From positions 4,836,001 to 4,900,000 of the forward strand of contig NZ_JAUSYZ010000001.1 of the NCBI RefSeq assembly GCF_030817195.1: DNA of 64,000 bases, written 5' to 3'. Below are positions 41,858 to 50,392 of the stretch, piece by piece. The position numbers and the translations under genes are program-made. Numbering within the stretch: position 1 is the stretch's first letter; each line of letters starts with the position of its first letter. This DNA is from Arthrobacter globiformis. GTDB lineage: Bacteria; Actinomycetota; Actinomycetes; Actinomycetales; Micrococcaceae. Under the pieces are notes generated by a model. It was not told the DNA's origin, made no database searches, and was given only the letters and a program-made list of their open reading frames with translations.

Positions 41858-42028
41858 GATGTCCTTTCAGGGTTGATGCCCGGCCGCCATTCGCTGGGCG
41901 GAGTGAAGATGACGGGCGATATGTTTTGTTTTGGAAGAGGCGTCGTTGCCGGAGCGAACAGGCATCGCTGGAGCGGCGCATGCTCAGCCGTCCGGGCGGG
42001 GATCTCCTTCGCTGGACGGTCCGGCCTG

Positions 42029-42071
42029 TATCCCTTGTCCCTACTTTTACTGCAATTATGGGGACGGGATA
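42029..42071. promoter_or_regulatory. Inverted repeat in the LysR divergent region
   Basis: TATCCCTTGTCCC (42029-42041) faces GGGACGGGATA (42061-42071) with a 2-base bulge. The position 50 bases before the LysR start and between divergent genes fits an autoregulatory LysR site, but no T-N11-A box was singled out. Confidence 0.4.
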
Positions 42072-42121
42072 GCTTTAGATCAATTGCATTCCACTGAAGA
42101 CATGGTTTAGAACTACTTAAC

Positions 42122-43045
42122 ATGGATATTGATCCGCGCCGGCTGCGAGTTCTTCTTGCGGTTGCCCGTACGGGCGGAGTGCTCGCCGCGGCTGACGAAC
42201 TGGGGATTACGCCGTCTGCTGTGTCCCAGCAACTCAACAAATTAGAGGACGAGACGGGGCACGCTCTGGTCGTACGCACACCCAAAGGCTCGGTTTTGAC
42301 GCCCGCGGGCCTGGCCATCGCGGAAGCCGGCGAGGAGATAGAACGCGCACTCAGCGTCGCCCGCGCCCGGATCGAAGGCGGGGCCAAGATCGCGGGGGTC
42401 GTGCGGGTGGGCGGATTCACCAGCTTTGTCCGCACGGTGGTGATCCCGCGCCTGCCCGAGTGGCGCATCCAGTACCCGCAATTGCAGATCCGGATGATTG
42501 AGGACGACTACCCCGCCTTGATGCGGCTGCTCCGGCAGCGTGCGCTCGACGCCGTCGTGGTCGAGCTCGATTCGACGACGCCCGGTCAGCATTCGCTTTC
42601 CGCCGGAATGACCGAGGAGCCCCTCCTGGACGAGCCCTGGAAACTGGTGGTACCCGCGGGTGCCCTGCTCAGCACCGAGAACATCGACCTCGGCCGGCTG
42701 CCACTGCCATGGCTCGGCGTCGAGCCCTCAGCCGCCAACGCTTCGGTGCTCGGTCGCCTCCGTGAGTCAACCGGCGCCCAGATGGAGACCGTGCACCAGT
42801 ACCAGGACACGCTGACCGCCCTCGCACTGATCGCCGCCGGCGAGGGTGTCGCCATTGTGCCCACCTTGGCGCTGACCGGAGTCGTCCAGGACGGCGTCGA
42901 CGTCCTGGACGTCCCCGGACTCGGAACGCGACGCATCGTTCTGCGGCGGTTCGACCGGCGGCGGTCAGCCAGCATGCCGGTGGACACAGTCGCACGCCTT
43001 CTGCGGGAATCGGCTGCGGCGTTCGACACGCGCTCGACAACCTGA
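42122..43045 (+). CDS. LysR-family transcriptional regulator
   Basis: 307 residues. N-terminal winged HTH RRLRVLLAVARTGGVLAAAD, ELGITPSAVSQQLNKLEDET, then a substrate-binding domain (VGGFTSFVRTVVIPRLPEW, AGEGVAIVPTLALTG). Similar to actinobacterial LysR proteins that control a divergent gene; the divergent gene here encodes a small membrane protein. Effector unknown. Followed by a strong hairpin at 43054-43083. Confidence 0.9.
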   Translation: MDIDPRRLRVLLAVARTGGVLAAADELGITPSAVSQQLNKLEDETGHALVVRTPKGSVLTPAGLAIAEAGEEIERALSVARARIEGGAKIAGVVRVGGFTSFVRTVVIPRLPEWRIQYPQLQIRMIEDDYPALMRLLRQRALDAVVVELDSTTPGQHSLSAGMTEEPLLDEPWKLVVPAGALLSTENIDLGRLPLPWLGVEPSAANASVLGRLRESTGAQMETVHQYQDTLTALALIAAGEGVAIVPTLALTGVVQDGVDVLDVPGLGTRRIVLRRFDRRRSASMPVDTVARLLRESAAAFDTRSTT

Positions 43046-43053
43046 CCTGTTCT

Positions 43054-43083
43054 CTATGTGTCCAGAGCTCTCTGGACACATAG
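43054..43083. terminator. Terminator after the LysR gene
   Basis: Arms 43054-43067 and 43070-43083 are perfect 14-bp complements (CTATGTGTCCAGAG) with a two-base loop, 8 bases after the LysR stop. No U-tract. Confidence 0.8.
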
Positions 43084-43198
43084 GCGGGGTACGGCTATTT
43101 CCGGCAACATGCTCCGGGCGTAGGGTGAAAGCACCGCAGCTGGAGCGGCGGGGACGCCAAATAGCGTTTCCATCCGTGAAGAAACGAAGGAGATTCTC

Positions 43199-43348
43199 AT
43201 GTTGCTTTGGATAGCCATCATCATCGCAGTTCTCTGGCTTCTCGGCCTGCTCGGCAACATCGGCGGCGGACTAATTCACCTGCTTTTGGTCATAGCCGTG
43301 GTGGTCCTGATCTTCCACTTCATCCGCGGTAGGTCCTCCCGCGTGTAA
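43199..43348 (+). CDS. Lmo0937-type small membrane protein (49 residues)
   Basis: ATG 43199 with AAGGAG 6 bases upstream. 49 residues: MLLWIAIIIAVLWLLGLLGN, a GGG turn, then LIHLLLVIAVVVLIFHFIRG and RSSRV. The two-helix hairpin with the GG turn is the hallmark of the Lmo0937 small-protein family, usually stress-induced. Stands alone between the LysR and ABC genes. Confidence 0.85.
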   Translation: MLLWIAIIIAVLWLLGLLGNIGGGLIHLLLVIAVVVLIFHFIRGRSSRV

Positions 43349-43358
43349 GACGCCACGT

Positions 43359-45383
43359 CTAAACCTCCGCCGCGGGCGCCGCGAACTGCGCCTCGTACAG
43401 CAACGCATATGCACCGCCCGCGGCCAGCAGGGACTCATGCGTGCCCTGCTCCACGATCTGCCCGGCCTCCATCACCAGGATGAGGTCGGCGTCGCGGATC
43501 GTCGAGAGGCGGTGCGCGATCACGAAGCTCGTCCGGTCCGACCGCAGCGCACTCATCGCCTTCTGCACCAGCACCTCGGTCCGGGTATCCACCGAACTGG
43601 TGGCCTCGTCCAGAATCAGCACCGACGGGCGGGCCAGGAACGCGCGGGCAATGGTCAGCAGCTGCTTCTCGCCGGCGGACACGTTGGAGCCCTCATCCTC
43701 GAGCAGCGTGTCGTACCCTTCAGGCAGGGCGCGCACGAACCGGTCCACGTACGTCGCCTGCGCCGCCTCCAGGATTTCCTCCTCCGAAGCCGAGGGCCGG
43801 CCGTACGCGATGTTGTCCCGGATGGTCCCGCCGAACAGCCACGTATCCTGCAGCACCATGCCCATCCGCGAGCGCAGCTCGCGCCGGGGAACCGAGGTGA
43901 CGTCCACGCCGTCGAGCGTTATCCGCCCGGCGTCCAGCTCGTAGAACCGCATCATCAGGTTCACCAGGGTGGTCTTGCCGGCCCCGGTGGGGCCGACGAT
44001 CGCCACCGTCTGCCCCGGTTCCGCCATCAGGCTGAGGTCCGTGATCAGCGGTTTGTCCGGTGAATAGGAGAACGAGACGTTCTCGAACACCAGGCGGCCC
44101 CGGCCGCCAACAGGAGCAGAGCCGGCAGCCTCAGCCGACTGCTCGTCCTCATCCAGCAACGAGAACACCCGTTCCGCCGACGCCACTCCGGACTGCAGCA
44201 GGTTGGCCATCGACCCCAGCTGGGCCAGCGGCTGGGTAAACTGCCGCGAGTACTGGATGAACGCCTGCACGTCGCCCAGCTGCATCGCCCCGGACGCCAC
44301 CTGCAGCCCTCCCACCACCGCGACCCCCACGTACACCAGGTTCCCGATGAACGTCAGCGCCGGCATGATCAGGCCGCTGATGAACTGCGCCCCGAAGCTC
44401 GCCTCGAACAGCTCCGCATTCTTCTCCCGGAACCGCTCCTCCACCTCCCGCTGCCGGCCGAACACCTTCACCAGCGCGTGCCCCGTGTACGTCTCCTCGA
44501 TCTGCCCGTTCAGCTCCCCCGTGTGCTTCCACTGGGCCACGAAGAGCTTCTGCGAGCGCTTGGCGATCAGCGCCGTCGTCACCAGCGTCAGCGGCACCGT
44601 TACCAGGGCAATCAGCGCCAGCACCGGCGAGAGCAGGAACATCATCACCAGCACGCCCAGCACCGTCAGCAGCGACGTGACCGCCTGGCTGATCGACTGT
44701 TGCAGGCTCTGCGAGATGTTGTCCACGTCGTTCGTCACCCGGCTGAGCAGTTCGCCGCGCTGGATGGAGTCGAAATACCGCAGCGGCAGCCGGTGTACTT
44801 TGGCCTCGATCCGCTCGCGCAGCCTGTACACCGTCCGCTGGACCACGCCGTTGAGCACGTACGCCTGGATCCAGCCGAACGCCGACGCCAGCACATACAG
44901 CGCCAGCGCCCACAGCAGCACGTTCGCCAGCGCCGCGAAGTCGATTCCCGCCCCCGGCGTCAGCGTCATCGCACCGAGCATGTCCGCCTGCGCATCCTGG
45001 CCGGACGCCCGCAGACCGGCGATCACCTGTTCCTTGCTCGCCCCGGCCGGCAGGTTTTTGGACACAACGCCGGCGAAGATCAGGTTGGTGCCCTCGCCCA
45101 GCAGCCGCGGCCCGGTCACCGAAAACGCCACACTTACGACGGCGAGCGCCAGTACCAGCACCAGCCATGCCCGCTCGGGACGCAGCTCGCCCAGCAGCCG
45201 CCGGGCCGACTGCCCGAAGTTCAGCGCCTTCTCCGCCGGGACATTCATTCCGGCGAACGGTCCGCCGCGTCCCGGTCCGCCGGCGGGCCGGGGAATGCGT
45301 ACGACGTCGGCCTGCCGGGTTCCGGACGCAGCTCCGGTTCCGGGTGCGGCACCGGTTCCTTGGGCGCGGCTTGACGTGCTCAT
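43359..45383 (-). CDS. ABC exporter half-transporter (membrane + ATPase), subunit 2
   Basis: 674 residues. An unusual 50-residue Gly/Ala/Pro-rich N-terminus precedes six membrane segments and an ATPase domain: Walker A GPTGAGKTT, signature written as VSAGEKQLLTIARAF (LSGGQ degenerated), Walker B VLILDEATSSVDTRTE. The start overlaps the stop of the upstream ABC gene (ATGA), so the two form a heterodimeric exporter. Members of this pair type export drugs or lipids. Confidence 0.9.
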   Translation of the reverse strand: MSTSSRAQGTGAAPGTGAASGTRQADVVRIPRPAGGPGRGGPFAGMNVPAEKALNFGQSARRLLGELRPERAWLVLVLALAVVSVAFSVTGPRLLGEGTNLIFAGVVSKNLPAGASKEQVIAGLRASGQDAQADMLGAMTLTPGAGIDFAALANVLLWALALYVLASAFGWIQAYVLNGVVQRTVYRLRERIEAKVHRLPLRYFDSIQRGELLSRVTNDVDNISQSLQQSISQAVTSLLTVLGVLVMMFLLSPVLALIALVTVPLTLVTTALIAKRSQKLFVAQWKHTGELNGQIEETYTGHALVKVFGRQREVEERFREKNAELFEASFGAQFISGLIMPALTFIGNLVYVGVAVVGGLQVASGAMQLGDVQAFIQYSRQFTQPLAQLGSMANLLQSGVASAERVFSLLDEDEQSAEAAGSAPVGGRGRLVFENVSFSYSPDKPLITDLSLMAEPGQTVAIVGPTGAGKTTLVNLMMRFYELDAGRITLDGVDVTSVPRRELRSRMGMVLQDTWLFGGTIRDNIAYGRPSASEEEILEAAQATYVDRFVRALPEGYDTLLEDEGSNVSAGEKQLLTIARAFLARPSVLILDEATSSVDTRTEVLVQKAMSALRSDRTSFVIAHRLSTIRDADLILVMEAGQIVEQGTHESLLAAGGAYALLYEAQFAAPAAEV

Positions 45384-47125
45384 GCCGCCTCCTCCGCTGC
45401 CAGCTGCGAGGACACGATTTCACGGTACGTCTCCGACGTCTCCAGCAGCTCCCGGTGCGTTCCGCGCCCGACGATCCTGCCGCCGTCGAGCACCAGAATC
45501 TGGTCCGCGTCCACGATGCTGGAGACGCGCTGGGCGATGATCACCAGCGTGGCACCGGCGGTGTCCCGCCGCAGCGCCTGCCGGAGCCGGGCGTCCGTCG
45601 CGGTGTCCAGCGAGGAAAACGAGTCGTCAAAGATGTACAGCTCGGGCCGCTTCACCAGCGCCCGGGCGATCGCCAGCCGCTGCCGCTGCCCGCCGGACAC
45701 GTTGGTGCCGCCCTGCGAGACGGGCGCGTCCAGGCCGCCCTCCATCTGCCGCACAAAATCCTCGGCCTGCGCGGTGGCCAGCGCCCGCCACAGCTCCTCT
45801 TCGGTGGCGTCCGGCTTGCCGTACAGCAGGTTGCTCCGCACGGTCCCGGAAAACAGGTACGGCCGCTGCGGCACCAGGCCGATATGCCCCCACAGCAGGT
45901 CGGGATGCAGCTCGCGCACGTCCACGCCGCCCATCCGCACCGACCCGGACGTGGCGTCGAAAAGCCGCGGCATCAGGTTCACGAGGGTGGTCTTCCCCGA
46001 GCCGGTGCTGCCGATGACCGCTGTCGTCCGGCCTGCGGCGGCGGTGAAGCTGACGCCGCTCAGGACCGGCCGTTCGGCACCCGGGTAGGCGAATCCGACC
46101 TCGCGCATTTCCAGCTCACCGCGGGCGGTGCCGGTTTGTTCCGCGAACACCACCGGGTTTGCCGGCGGCCGGACGGACGACTCCGTCTCCAGAACCTCTC
46201 CGATCCGGTCCGCCGAGACGGCCGCGCGCGGGATCATCACGGCCATAAAGGTGGCCATCATGACGGACATCAGGATCTGCAGCAGGTAGCTGAGGAACGC
46301 CACCAGTGTGCCCACCTGCATGGAGCCGTCCTCGATCCGGAACGACCCGAACCAGATCACCGCCACGCTGGACACGTTCAGCACCAGCATCACCACGGGA
46401 AACGCGAGCGCCATCAGCCGCCCGGCCCGCAGCGCCGTGTCCGTGACGTCCGCGTTGGCGCCCGCGAAGCGCTCCGTTTCCAGGTCCTCGCGCACAAACG
46501 CCCGCACCACCCGGATGCCCGCCAGCTGTTCCCGAAGCACCCGGTTGACGGCGTCGATCCGCAGCTGCATCAGGCGGAACAGCGGCACCATCCGGCTCAC
46601 AATCAGCCCGACGCCGATCAGCAGCGCCGGCACGCTCACCGCGATCAGCCACGACAGCTGGGCATCCTGCCGGACGGCCATCACCACGCCGCCGATGCTG
46701 AGCATGGGCGCGGCCACCATCAGTGTGGCGGACATCAGCACCAGCTGCTGGACCTGCTGGACGTCGTTCGTGGACCGCGTGATGAGGCTCGCCGGGCCAA
46801 ACCGGGTGACCTCCTGCTCGGAGAATCCGCCCACCCGGCTGAAGATCGCCCCGCGCAGGTCGCGCCCCATCCCCATCGCCGCCTTGGCACCGAAGTAAAC
46901 TGCCGTCACCGCGCAGGCAATCTGCAGCAGGGTGATGAACAGCATGAGGCTGCCAACGCGCAGGATGTAGCCGGTGTCCCCTCTGGCAACGCCCAGGTCA
47001 ATGATGTCCGCGTTCAGCGTGGGGAGATAGAGGGAGGCAACGGACTGCGCCAACTGAAAAACGACGACGGCGATCAGCAGCCGCCGTTGCGGCTGCAGGT
47101 ACCGGACAAGAAGCTTCCAAAGCAT
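45380..47125 (-). CDS. ABC exporter half-transporter, subunit 1
   Basis: 581 residues from ATG 47125 (MLWKLLVRYLQPQRR), the usual start for this family; the 40-residue extension to 47245 would cross the divergent promoter. Six membrane segments, Walker A GSTGSGKTT, signature NVSGGQRQRLAIARAL, Walker B YIFDDSFSSLDTATD (Asp instead of the catalytic Glu, so this nucleotide site is probably weak). Pairs with the downstream subunit. Confidence 0.9.
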   Translation of the reverse strand: MLWKLLVRYLQPQRRLLIAVVVFQLAQSVASLYLPTLNADIIDLGVARGDTGYILRVGSLMLFITLLQIACAVTAVYFGAKAAMGMGRDLRGAIFSRVGGFSEQEVTRFGPASLITRSTNDVQQVQQLVLMSATLMVAAPMLSIGGVVMAVRQDAQLSWLIAVSVPALLIGVGLIVSRMVPLFRLMQLRIDAVNRVLREQLAGIRVVRAFVREDLETERFAGANADVTDTALRAGRLMALAFPVVMLVLNVSSVAVIWFGSFRIEDGSMQVGTLVAFLSYLLQILMSVMMATFMAVMIPRAAVSADRIGEVLETESSVRPPANPVVFAEQTGTARGELEMREVGFAYPGAERPVLSGVSFTAAAGRTTAVIGSTGSGKTTLVNLMPRLFDATSGSVRMGGVDVRELHPDLLWGHIGLVPQRPYLFSGTVRSNLLYGKPDATEEELWRALATAQAEDFVRQMEGGLDAPVSQGGTNVSGGQRQRLAIARALVKRPELYIFDDSFSSLDTATDARLRQALRRDTAGATLVIIAQRVSSIVDADQILVLDGGRIVGRGTHRELLETSETYREIVSSQLAAEEAA

Positions 47126-47258
47126 CCAGGTGCACCCTTGCAGCAGGTCCTCGAAGTGATGGGAAGGCCAGTGTACGTCCGGCGGCTGAGGACAGCCTGT
47201 AGGCTGAGGCCGTAGCCGGAATTCCGGAAACGGCAAATTGAACACCGCAAATTGAAGA

Positions 47259-47753
47259 ATGGGGACTTCATTGAGCGATCAGCAGTTGGGCTTTGGCGAG
47301 CCCGGAAACATACCGGCGGCTGTCCGGCTCTCGGCAGCCTGCTGGGTGGCCAGCGCCGTGGTGGCCGGCATGATGCCCGTCATCCTGGAGGTGGCTGGTA
47401 TCGACTTTGGCCAGTCGATCCCAGATTGGGTGGTGCCCTATCTGGTGGCGTTCGCCGTCCCGCTGACAGCCCTGCAGGTATTGGCGGCCCAGCATTTGCT
47501 GCACGGAGCCAGATGGGCCCGCATTCTCCTCACTGTCGCCGCTGCCCTGTCGGCGCTCGGCGTACCCGTCGACCTCACGGCCCTGATCCTTGCCGGACTG
47601 GTCCTGACGCTGGCCGGGGCCACGCTGATGTGGCTGCCCGCATCCAACCGCTTTTTCGTGCTGCACCGCAGCGGCCCCGCCTATCCCGTGCCGGCACCTT
47701 CCGGCGCTGACACCGCCCTCGCTGACACGGCCCTCAAGGGAGAACTCCTGTGA
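47259..47753 (+). CDS. Uncharacterised four-helix membrane protein
   Basis: 164 residues with about four membrane segments (AACWVASAVVAGMMPVILEV, VVPYLVAFAVPLTALQVLA, ILLTVAAALSALGVPVDLTA, LVLTLAGATLMWLPASNRFF). A TTG at 47271 (GGGGA upstream) is an alternative start. Its stop overlaps the YbaK gene GTG, so the two are coupled. Resembles small actinobacterial membrane proteins of unknown role. Confidence 0.75.
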   Translation: MGTSLSDQQLGFGEPGNIPAAVRLSAACWVASAVVAGMMPVILEVAGIDFGQSIPDWVVPYLVAFAVPLTALQVLAAQHLLHGARWARILLTVAAALSALGVPVDLTALILAGLVLTLAGATLMWLPASNRFFVLHRSGPAYPVPAPSGADTALADTALKGELL

Positions 47754-48271
47754 CTGACACGCTCCTTCTGCCCGCCGTGGCCGAGGCCTTGGCCGCCCAC
47801 GGCTTGGTCCACGAGGTCCTGGAATGTTCACCGGATCTGGCGGACACGGCGGAGTTCTGCGCCCACTACGGCTTCAGCCTGGAGCAGGCGGCCAACACCA
47901 TCCTGGTCGCCTCCAAAAAGGTGGAGCCGCCCCGGTATGCGGTGTGCGTGGTCCTGGGCACCACCCGGCTGGACGTGAACCGCTCCGTCCGGGACCTGCT
48001 CGACGTCAAGCGCGCCTCCTTCGCCGACGCCGGCACCACCACCGCGCTGACCGGCATGCTGGTGGGCGGCGTCACCGTGCCCGGCATTGCCGGGCTTCCC
48101 GTGTACGTGGACCAGGCCGTGATGGACGTGCCCCGGGTGGTCATGGGAGGCGGCAACAGGTCCAGCAAGATCGTTCTGGACCCGGCCGAGCTCCTCAAAC
48201 TGCCGGGAGTCGAGGTGGTGGACGGGCTCGCCGGAGCGCGTACAGCCCCAAGCCACGATATGCAGGGTTGA
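47750..48271 (+). CDS. YbaK/EbsC-family aminoacyl-tRNA deacylase
   Basis: 173 residues, GTG start with AAGGGAGA. The YbaK fold includes KRASFADAGTTTALTGMLVG, GGVTVPGIAGLPVYVDQAVM and VVMGGGNRSSKIVLDPAELL. These proteins hydrolyse mischarged aminoacyl-tRNAs (for example Cys- or Ala-tRNA-Pro). The exact specificity is not deducible. Coupled to the membrane gene upstream; PhzF gene follows after 19 bases. Confidence 0.87.
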   Translation: MTDTLLLPAVAEALAAHGLVHEVLECSPDLADTAEFCAHYGFSLEQAANTILVASKKVEPPRYAVCVVLGTTRLDVNRSVRDLLDVKRASFADAGTTTALTGMLVGGVTVPGIAGLPVYVDQAVMDVPRVVMGGGNRSSKIVLDPAELLKLPGVEVVDGLAGARTAPSHDMQG

Positions 48272-48290
48272 ACTCCAGAGAAAGAACAGC

Positions 48291-49139
48291 ATGTCCGCCA
48301 CCGTGAACGAATATCCCTTTTCGCAGGTCGACGTTTTCGCCCCCGGGCCTAGACCCGGCAACCCGGTTGCCGTCGTCCATGATGCCGACGGCCTGTCCAC
48401 CGAACAAATGCAGAGCTTCGCGAACTGGACCAACCTCTCCGAGACCACGTTCCTGCTGAAGCCGACACAGCCGGAGGCCGACTACCGCCTGAGGATCTTC
48501 ACGCCGGCGTCCGAGTTTCCTTTCGCCGGGCACCCCACGCTCGGCTCCGCGCACGCGTGGCTGGAGAATGGCGGCCAACCCCAGCGCCCGGGCGAACTCG
48601 TGCAGGAATGCGAGGTGGGGCTCGTGAAGATCAGCCGAACCGACGGCGAACAGTTCTTCGAGGCGCCGCCGCTGCTCCGTTCCGGTGCCGTGGAACCTGA
48701 GGTGCTGGAGCAGGCCATTGCGAGCCTGGGCATCACACCCGAACAGGTTCTGGACAGCAACTGGGTGGACAACGGACCCGGCTGGCTCGGGATCCGGCTG
48801 GCCTCGGCCCGGCAGGTGCTCGACCTGGTGCCCGACTTCGTGGCCATGGGACAGCTGAACGTGGGCGTCATCGGCCCCTATGGAAACGGCGGCCCGGCAG
48901 ACTTTGAGGTGCGCGGTTTCCTTCCCAGCCTGGGTATCCCCGAAGATTCAGTCACTGGCAGCCTGAACGCAGGCCTCGCCCAGTGGCTGATCGGTTCGGG
49001 AGCAGCGGACGCCAACTACACCGTCAGCCAGGGCACTGTCCTGGGCCGCGGCGGCCGGCTGACCATCACTGGCGAAGGCGGCAGCATCTGGGTCGGCGGC
49101 ACCAGCCGCACAGTCATCCGGGGCAGCGTCTTCCTGTAG
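48291..49139 (+). CDS. PhzF-family isomerase
   Basis: 282 residues. PhzF/diaminopimelate-epimerase-like fold: QVDVFAPGPRPGNPVAVVHD, TNLSETTFLLKP, RLRIFTPASEFPFAGHPTLG (with the acidic catalytic residue in SET and the FAGHPT motif), and the second-half GSLNAGLAQWLI. No other phenazine genes are near, so this is one of the many PhzF-like proteins of unknown substrate. Confidence 0.88.
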   Translation: MSATVNEYPFSQVDVFAPGPRPGNPVAVVHDADGLSTEQMQSFANWTNLSETTFLLKPTQPEADYRLRIFTPASEFPFAGHPTLGSAHAWLENGGQPQRPGELVQECEVGLVKISRTDGEQFFEAPPLLRSGAVEPEVLEQAIASLGITPEQVLDSNWVDNGPGWLGIRLASARQVLDLVPDFVAMGQLNVGVIGPYGNGGPADFEVRGFLPSLGIPEDSVTGSLNAGLAQWLIGSGAADANYTVSQGTVLGRGGRLTITGEGGSIWVGGTSRTVIRGSVFL

Positions 49140-49522
49140 TTCCGAGGCCGCTTGAATTCCGACCGCCCGTTCGACGAACGTGCCGGGGACGGGCCGGTGC
49201 CCCATTGCGCCTGCCCGTCCCAGTCCGTGGTGTTCGTCGGTGACCTGGATGGTGATCTTCGTGTCGGGTCCCTTGCGGGGGCCGCGGCGCTTCTGCACGG
49301 CCCCTGCGCAATACTGTCCCCCGCAACGCTCAAGAATGGCGCAACTTTCGGGCAGGATCACTGCAAGATCCGGCGGGCCCGCCGTCGTACGTTTTTTAGT
49401 GCCGTACGCGGCCGTGGGCTGCTGCGGACGGCTGCTGGTTGGACCAAAGAAAGTGACGTCCGCCTCAAAGCAGCAACGTTGCACGGTCCCGGGGCGTTGG
49501 ACAGGGGACGGAAGGAGGCCAC
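49140..49522. other. 383-base gap; possible minus-strand coding remnant at 49140-49300
   Basis: No convincing gene. On the minus strand a GTG at about 49299 opens VQKRRGPRKGPDTKITIQVT, DEHHGLGRAGAMGHRPVPGT and FVERAVGIQAASELQ with strong G/C at third positions, but the frame then runs on antisense through the PhzF gene. It may be a truncated or frameshifted small gene. The remaining 200 bases show nothing I can name. Confidence 0.25.
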
Positions 49523-50105
49523 ATGCTCATTGTTCTGACAGGAATCGACGGTTCGGGAAAGACGACGGCGGCCCGTTCCCTGGTTGCCGCAGCCCGGGCG
49601 GAGGGTAAGGACGCGCTTTTGCTGAGCAACTATGCCGGCCGGCGGCGGATGTCCCTGCTCAGCGCAAAGCTCGGCATCCGGCTGCCAGCGCGCCTGGCCG
49701 ACGCGGCTGAAAGCACCATGCGGGTGTTCAATGTGCTGGTGTCGCATGCCCGGGCATCCCGGTTCCGGGGCCTTGTTGTCATGGACCGGCACCTTCATTG
49801 CCAGCTGGCGCTGCGCGAGGCAAGGGGCCTGCGCCGCGGGCGGCTTCTCCCCTGGCTGCTCCGCACCCTGCCCACCCCGGACGTGGTCCTCCACCTGGAC
49901 GTGAGCCCCGAAACCGCACACCAACGGATCTTGGCGCGCGGCACGGACGAGGAATCCGTTGCCGAACTGGCCGCCCTCCGGAACGCCTACCGCGCACTGC
50001 CCGAATACGCAGACATGGTTAGGATCGACGCCGGCGGCCCTCCGGGGCGACGTACTGGCCAAGCTGCTTGACGCCGTCGATTTCCGCCGGCTACTCAAGG
50101 TTTAG
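49523..50105 (+). CDS. dTMP kinase-like nucleotide kinase, probable 3' frameshift
   Basis: P-loop GIDGSGKTT (7-15), MDRHLH (the DR motif of thymidylate kinases), VLHLDVSPETAHQRILARG (LID region). GGAAGGAGG lies upstream. The uninterrupted frame stops at 50071 after 182 residues with a tail unlike the family. Removing one base from the G4 run 50044-50047 gives GDVLAKLLDAVDFRRLLKV and a stop at 50105 (193 residues, exact multiple of three). Divergent from true Tmk; such kinase-like proteins also occur in glycan clusters. Confidence 0.8.
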
Positions 50106-50201
50106 TCAAGAATTTCCAAAACGGCCAAATAGGCCTTCCCTCGGGTTCCGCCGGCTGTACATTAGTGCCAGCTCTCCTCTTTCCCCCCAAACCGGAGTGC
50201 T

Positions 50202-50245
50202 GGAAGCCTCCGCGCTGGAGTCGTCTGATTCGCGCGGAGGCTTCC
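50202..50245. terminator. Terminator after the kinase-like gene
   Basis: 14-bp perfect stem (50202-50215 with 50232-50245), 16-base loop, followed by CCTTT. It lies about 100 bases after the corrected kinase stop. The rest of the 287-base gap to the SRPBCC gene shows nothing else. Confidence 0.75.
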
Positions 50246-50392
50246 CCTTTCACCCTCCGCACCAGCTTCACCCCAACACTGCCGGCCGGCATGGCATCCT
50301 CTGGCCACACTCCGCCCTCGGCGATATAGTAAGCATGCTGATGACCTCGGATTGCCGGACCATCATCTGTTCACTTCGACGAAGGAGACACT

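Noticed and set aside
48291..49139. Phenazine biosynthesis locus
   Set aside because: PhzF-like proteins are common outside phenazine clusters, and no other phz gene is present.
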